From Akkermansia muciniphila (GTDB lineage Bacteria; Verrucomicrobiota; Verrucomicrobiia; Verrucomicrobiales; Akkermansiaceae): DNA of 9,920 nucleotides. Shown here piece after piece: positions 6,582-9,920 of this stretch. Each line of letters begins with the position of its first letter. Positions within the stretch are counted from its first letter, which is position 1. The translations under genes were made by a program, and so were the position numbers. The notes beneath the pieces were generated by a model. It searched no databases. It was given only the letters and a program-made list of their open reading frames with translations, and was not told the DNA's origin. The stretch covers positions 1-9,920 of the forward strand of contig CALPMD020000021.1 of NCBI GenBank assembly GCA_943324575.2. The letters run 5' to 3'.

Positions 6582-6598
6582 AGACCGGTTTGCGGTCT
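6582..6598. promoter_or_regulatory. Short perfect hairpin in the EF-hand/cdsA divergent spacer
   Basis: AGACCG (6582-6587), 5-nt loop, CGGTCT (6593-6598). It lies 25 nt upstream of the EF-hand start and about 100 nt upstream of cdsA, in a 137-bp spacer that also holds the palindrome GTTGCGCAAC (6632-6641). No T-run follows. It may be an operator half-site pair or a chance hairpin; nothing further in the spacer is recognisable. Confidence 0.25.
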
Positions 6599-6694
6599 CT
6601 TCCCATCATCAAACCACGGTTTCGAAAAAAGGTTGCGCAACATAGTCAGAATGAGTTGCCAGCAACGCTCATCCCGTCTTGGATTCCGTTGGTA

Positions 6695-7618
6695 ATGGCT
6701 GATTCAACGACGATTCCCGCACAATCGAAAGCGATGGTTTTCGCCCGCCGCAGCGCCAGCACCCTTTTTCTGTGGGGTCTTGTCACGGCGATTTTTGTCA
6801 GCGGCCGCTCTTGGGGCGTGTTGGGACTGATTGGCCTACTGGCGCTCATCGCCACGCGGGAGTATTTCCAGATGCTGCGCGCCGCCGAGGTAAAGTGCTT
6901 TCCGCGCTTCGGCATTCTGTTGGCGACGATTTACTGTGGCGGTCTTTACTGGCATTTCCTCAACGGCGGAAAATCCATCCCACAGGACATCGACGCCTTG
7001 GCCATTTTCATCGCCATCGCGGGATCATTCACCCTGCAGTTGCGCTACCCAATCCGCGGCATTGAGGCCCTTCTGGCCGTGGCTGCCAATCTCTTGGGAT
7101 TTGTCTACATCGCGTTTCTTTTCAACTTCACCGCCCGTGTGACCTTCGTGGTGCCAGCCGCCAACCAAATCGCGGGATTTGTTAGCACGGAAGGTGCCTT
7201 CGTGCTGCTTTGGCTGCTTGCCGTGACCAAGTTTACCGACATGGGGGCCTACCTACTTGGCTCCATGATCGGTCGCCACAAAATGATTCCGCACGTCAGC
7301 CCCGGAAAAACATGGGAAGGCTTTGTCGGTGCACTGCTCTTTTCCCAACTCGCTGCCTGTGGACTCTATGCACTCTTCCCAACCCAACTCGCCTGCCTGC
7401 ATAGCTGGGGCCACGTCGTCGTTCTCGGCCTAATTCTCTCGGTCCTTGCCGTCATCGGCGACCTCGCGGAAAGTATCGTCAAGCGAGCGATCCACGCCAA
7501 GGACTCAGGCAAGATGCTACCCGGCATCGGCGGCTCTCTCGATCTCATCGATAGTATTTGTTTCACCGCGCCGGCGCTCTATTTCTATCTGAAATGGGTT
7601 CTCCTTCCTGCTGCATGA
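6695..7618 (+). CDS. cdsA: Phosphatidate cytidylyltransferase
   Basis: Integral inner-membrane enzyme converting phosphatidic acid and CTP to CDP-diacylglycerol, the precursor of all phospholipids. The 307-residue polytopic protein has about seven or eight hydrophobic segments and the C-terminal family blocks: TDMGAYLLGSMIGRHK (181-196), SPGKTWEGFVGAL (202-214), GDLAESIVKRAIHAKDSG (255-272) and LPGIGGSLDLIDS (275-287). The last block usually reads PGHGGxLDRxDS, so its His and Arg are Ile and Leu here; the acidic residues are kept. I chose ATG 6695 (MADSTTIPAQSKAMVFARRS) because the hydrophobic core starts soon after; a TTG at 6590 would add 35 residues and overlap a hairpin. The stop overlaps the dxr start by four bases (ATGA), so translation is coupled. 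The usual upstream partner uppS is absent. Confidence 0.92.
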   Translation: MADSTTIPAQSKAMVFARRSASTLFLWGLVTAIFVSGRSWGVLGLIGLLALIATREYFQMLRAAEVKCFPRFGILLATIYCGGLYWHFLNGGKSIPQDIDALAIFIAIAGSFTLQLRYPIRGIEALLAVAANLLGFVYIAFLFNFTARVTFVVPAANQIAGFVSTEGAFVLLWLLAVTKFTDMGAYLLGSMIGRHKMIPHVSPGKTWEGFVGALLFSQLAACGLYALFPTQLACLHSWGHVVVLGLILSVLAVIGDLAESIVKRAIHAKDSGKMLPGIGGSLDLIDSICFTAPALYFYLKWVLLPAA

Positions 7619-8793
7619 GTTCTCTGCATCACAAACGCCGCGTTGTTCTGTTAGGCTCCACGGGATCCATCGGCAGCTCCACGCTCAAGGTGGCCCGCGA
7701 ACTGCCAGAACAGATCGAGATCATCGCTCTCGCCGCCTCCAGCAACATCGAAAAACTGGCCGCCCAAGCCCGTGAGACCGGAGTCCGCCACGTCGCGCTT
7801 TACGACGCTTCCCAAGAAGCCGCCCTCCGCGCCCTGCTGCCCGAAGATGTCAAAATCCATCTCGGTGCTGAGGGCCTCGCCGAACTTGCCTCGCTGCCAG
7901 AGGCCGACATCGTGCTCATCGCCATTGTCGGCACGGCAGGTCTCCAGCCCGCACTGGCGGCCATCGAGGCAGGCAAGGACTTGGCCATCGCCTCCAAGGA
8001 AATCCTCGTCATGGCTGGGGAAATCATCACCCGCGCGGCACACCAGCGGGGTGTCAAACTCCTGCCCGTCGATAGCGAACACAACGCTATTTTCCAATGT
8101 CTCGATGGTCACCGCGGCGGTGAAGCGGAAGTTTCCCGACTCATCCTCACCGCATCCGGCGGCCCATTCCGCACGCTACCCGCGGATCAGATCGCACAGG
8201 TCACTCTCGCCCAAGCCCTCAAGCACCCCACCTGGGAAATGGGCCCGAAGATCACCATCGACTCTGCAACCTTATTCAACAAAGGCCTGGAAATGATCGA
8301 AGCCCGCTGGCTTTTCGGCATCGGCATGGAACGCATCGACGTCGTGGTTCATCCACAGAGCATCATCCACTCGATGGTCGAGTTCACCGACGGCTCGGTG
8401 CTCGCCCAGCTCAGCCGGACCGACATGTGCTTCCCCATCCAGTATGCGCTCACTTGGCCGCAGCGCTTCCAGGGTGGCCTGCGCCCGCTCGATTTCCAGT
8501 CCTTGGCGAAACTCGAATTTGAAGCACCGCGCAGCGCCGACTTTCCTGCGCTCGATCTCGCCCGCCGCGCGGGTATCTGCGGCGGCACCTTGCCCGCGGT
8601 CTTTAACGCAGCCAACGAAGTCGCTGTCGATGCCTTCCGCTCCGAGAAACTCCCCTTTCCCGGCATCTGGCAATGCGTCACCGCCGTCATGGACGCCCAT
8701 CAGATTCAGCAATCGACCGATCTCGAGACCGTAGTTGCGGCCGACCGATGGGCGCGCGAGACCGCCTCGAGCTACATCGCCGATCGCGTTTGA
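7615..8793 (+). CDS. dxr: 1-deoxy-D-xylulose 5-phosphate reductoisomerase
   Basis: Second step of the MEP isoprenoid pathway: NADPH- and metal-dependent conversion of DXP to 2-C-methyl-D-erythritol 4-phosphate in the cytoplasm. The 392-residue protein is full length. It shows the NADPH loop LLGSTGSIGSSTL (12-24), the ASKEILVMAGE block (126-136, K128), metal ligands D153, S154 and E155 in LPVDSEHNAIFQ, TASGGPFR (179-186), HPTWEMGPKITIDSATLFNKGLEMIEA (H204, N222, K223, E226) and VVHPQSIIHSMVEF (244-257). It ends with the helical domain containing NAANEVAVDAF. ATG 7615 is chosen because it overlaps the cdsA stop as ATGA and puts the NADPH loop at the normal distance. The family gene normally reads NKE in the substrate loop; here it is SKE. 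In many genomes rseP follows, but not here. Confidence 0.95.
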   Translation: MSSLHHKRRVVLLGSTGSIGSSTLKVARELPEQIEIIALAASSNIEKLAAQARETGVRHVALYDASQEAALRALLPEDVKIHLGAEGLAELASLPEADIVLIAIVGTAGLQPALAAIEAGKDLAIASKEILVMAGEIITRAAHQRGVKLLPVDSEHNAIFQCLDGHRGGEAEVSRLILTASGGPFRTLPADQIAQVTLAQALKHPTWEMGPKITIDSATLFNKGLEMIEARWLFGIGMERIDVVVHPQSIIHSMVEFTDGSVLAQLSRTDMCFPIQYALTWPQRFQGGLRPLDFQSLAKLEFEAPRSADFPALDLARRAGICGGTLPAVFNAANEVAVDAFRSEKLPFPGIWQCVTAVMDAHQIQQSTDLETVVAADRWARETASSYIADRV

Positions 8794-8838
8794 TCCGTGC
8801 CTTTTTTTTGTATTTTCACCGTCCTTATCACTCGCGTC
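8794..8838. other. Short dxr/thioredoxin-like spacer with T8 run
   Basis: A 45-bp spacer holding eight consecutive T residues at about 8802-8809. The sequence before it can form only a 4-bp GATC stem, so I do not call a terminator. No Shine-Dalgarno or clear promoter is seen before the next gene. Confidence 0.4.
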
Positions 8839-9920
8839 ATGAATCACTTCAGCTGCCTTCTAGCCCTCCTCTCTCTATTGGGATTCGCCAATGCCGGCGC
8901 CTCCGCGGCGAATTCCCAACGGATCCTGAAAGCCTATCAAGAAGCGACGAACCAATGGTCGGCCAATCTCCGCCTTGCCGCCACCCCTGAAGAACGCGCC
9001 AAAATCAGCGCAAGCCGACCCGATGCCACGGCAACCGCCGTCCAAGTATGGGCCGACATCGGTGGGTCACTCGACCAAGAATGGACGCTCGAGCCTGCCG
9101 CGTGGTTCCTGCGCAATACCCCCGGCCTCGTCACCACCAAGGCCGACGGCACGACCACCCCCGCCTTTGCCAAGGAAAATGAAACCATCCGCAAGGCGAT
9201 AGAATCCTACCACCTGAGCAGTCCCAAGCTCATCCCCATTTGTGCAGCCCTCGCCTCCAGCACCCATCCGCAATCGCTCGCTCTTTTGGAAAAAATTCAA
9301 GCCAATCACCCGGACACCAAGACTCAGGGTGTCGCGGCGCTCGGAGCCGCTATTCAGTATAAAAGCCTGGGCGATGATGGCGAAATTATGCGGAAACGCC
9401 TGACCTATCTCCGCAAGGCCATCATCCAAAGCTCCGAGGTCGACCTCGATGGAACCTCCGTCGCCAAACTCGCTGAAGACGAACTCTACATCATCCGCTT
9501 CCTCACCAAAGGCAGAGTCGCCCCGGACCTAGTCGGCGTGGACTCCGCCAACCGTCCGCTCTCGCTCGAGGCGAACAAGGGCAAAGTCATCTACCTACTC
9601 TTCTGGAACAGCAAGGTCCCAGAAGCCAAGCGGGTCATCGACATCACCACCGCTACCGCTAAGAAATTCAAAGGCCGCCCCTTCACCGTCATCGGTGTGA
9701 ATAGCGATCCCGTGGAAACCCTCCGCGACCTTCAAGCCGACAACACCGTCACCTGGACCAACTTTTCCGACGCAGGCAATCAACTGGCCAAAGAATACCG
9801 TATCAACACACTACCCCTCGTCTACATCCTCGATACCGATCGGAAAATCCAATACGTCGGCCTACCCGGTTCCTTTGCCGAGCTGACGGCAGAAGCACTG
9901 CTGGCGGATGTGAAACCGAC
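8839..9920 (+). CDS. Secreted protein with cysteine-less thioredoxin-like (TlpA/redoxin) domain, 3' end missing
   Basis: 360 residues are visible with no stop before the window edge. A signal peptide (about 1-24, MNHFSCLLALLSLLGFANAGASA) leads into a helical region (about 25-225) without a recognised domain. This is followed by a thioredoxin-fold domain (about 226-360): APDLVGVDSANRPLSLEANKGKVIYLLFWNS, VIGVNSD, and the cis-proline strand NTLPLVYILDTDRKIQYVG (323-341). The position of the WCxxC active site reads FWNSKVPEAKR (255-265), so both catalytic cysteines are absent and thiol redox activity is not expected. The architecture resembles TlpA/AhpC-TSA-family envelope proteins of Verrucomicrobiota and Planctomycetes. 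ATG 8839 starts right before the signal peptide, 45 nt after dxr on the same strand, so it may be cotranscribed. The role is unknown; it could be a binding or scaffold domain. Confidence 0.8.
   Translation, partial: MNHFSCLLALLSLLGFANAGASAANSQRILKAYQEATNQWSANLRLAATPEERAKISASRPDATATAVQVWADIGGSLDQEWTLEPAAWFLRNTPGLVTTKADGTTTPAFAKENETIRKAIESYHLSSPKLIPICAALASSTHPQSLALLEKIQANHPDTKTQGVAALGAAIQYKSLGDDGEIMRKRLTYLRKAIIQSSEVDLDGTSVAKLAEDELYIIRFLTKGRVAPDLVGVDSANRPLSLEANKGKVIYLLFWNSKVPEAKRVIDITTATAKKFKGRPFTVIGVNSDPVETLRDLQADNTVTWTNFSDAGNQLAKEYRINTLPLVYILDTDRKIQYVGLPGSFAELTAEALLADVKP

Noticed and set aside
6611..6665. Cluster of short palindromes (AAACCACGGTTT, GTTGCGCAAC, GTTGCCAGCAAC) before cdsA, considered as operators.
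   Set aside because: Each is short enough to occur by chance and they share no consistent spacing; needs comparison across genomes before any call.
8794..8838. Terminator after dxr at the T8 run.
   Set aside because: The preceding sequence offers only a 4-bp stem, too weak to call.

Overview
The window looks like ordinary chromosome from a Gram-negative bacterium with moderately high G+C. Several traits point to Verrucomicrobiota or another PVC-type lineage: a CdaA-type diadenylate cyclase followed by a tiny YbbR-anchor-like protein, a secreted EF-hand protein with a Gly/Pro-rich tail, a thioredoxin-fold protein without cysteines, and a near-complete lack of Shine-Dalgarno motifs at start codons. 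This placement is inferred from gene content and protein style, not from a marker gene. No rRNA, tRNA, CRISPR array, insertion sequence or prophage was seen.

Layout. On the minus strand at the left edge are the N-terminal 130 residues of exonuclease VII large subunit (xseA, 1-392, running off the window), preceded in the same transcription unit by a GreA/GreB-family protein (424-882). Divergent from these is a small Spx/ArsC-family thioredoxin-fold protein (934-1293, plus). Convergent to that is a minus-strand c-di-AMP unit: cdaA (1392-2231) and, overlapping its 3' end by 80 nt, a 51-residue single-pass membrane protein (1316-1471) that resembles only the membrane anchor of CdaR/YbbR. A strong inverted repeat (2286-2315) lies upstream of cdaA. 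Facing away is a plus-strand cluster: thiD (2384-3193), a Tat/lipoprotein-type polysaccharide deacetylase (3248-4177) and a dynamin-like GTPase with a membrane hairpin (4196-5923).

The minus-strand EF-hand gene (6003-6557) ends at a good intrinsic terminator (hairpin 5939-5967 plus T-tract), which also separates it from the GTPase gene. The plus-strand pair cdsA (6695-7618) and dxr (7615-8793), overlapping by ATGA, supplies CDP-diacylglycerol and MEP-pathway isoprenoid precursors. The right edge is a secreted protein with a C-terminal thioredoxin-like domain lacking the CxxC motif (8839 to the window end, incomplete).

Many of the genes touch the cell envelope: phospholipid and isoprenoid precursors, peptidoglycan/polysaccharide deacetylation, c-di-AMP turgor/wall signalling and membrane remodelling. 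I do not see a clear new multi-gene defence or mobile system. The items most worth a second look are the overlapping cdaA micro-protein, the dyad in front of cdaA, the cysteine-less thioredoxin domain, and the uniform absence of ribosome-binding motifs.
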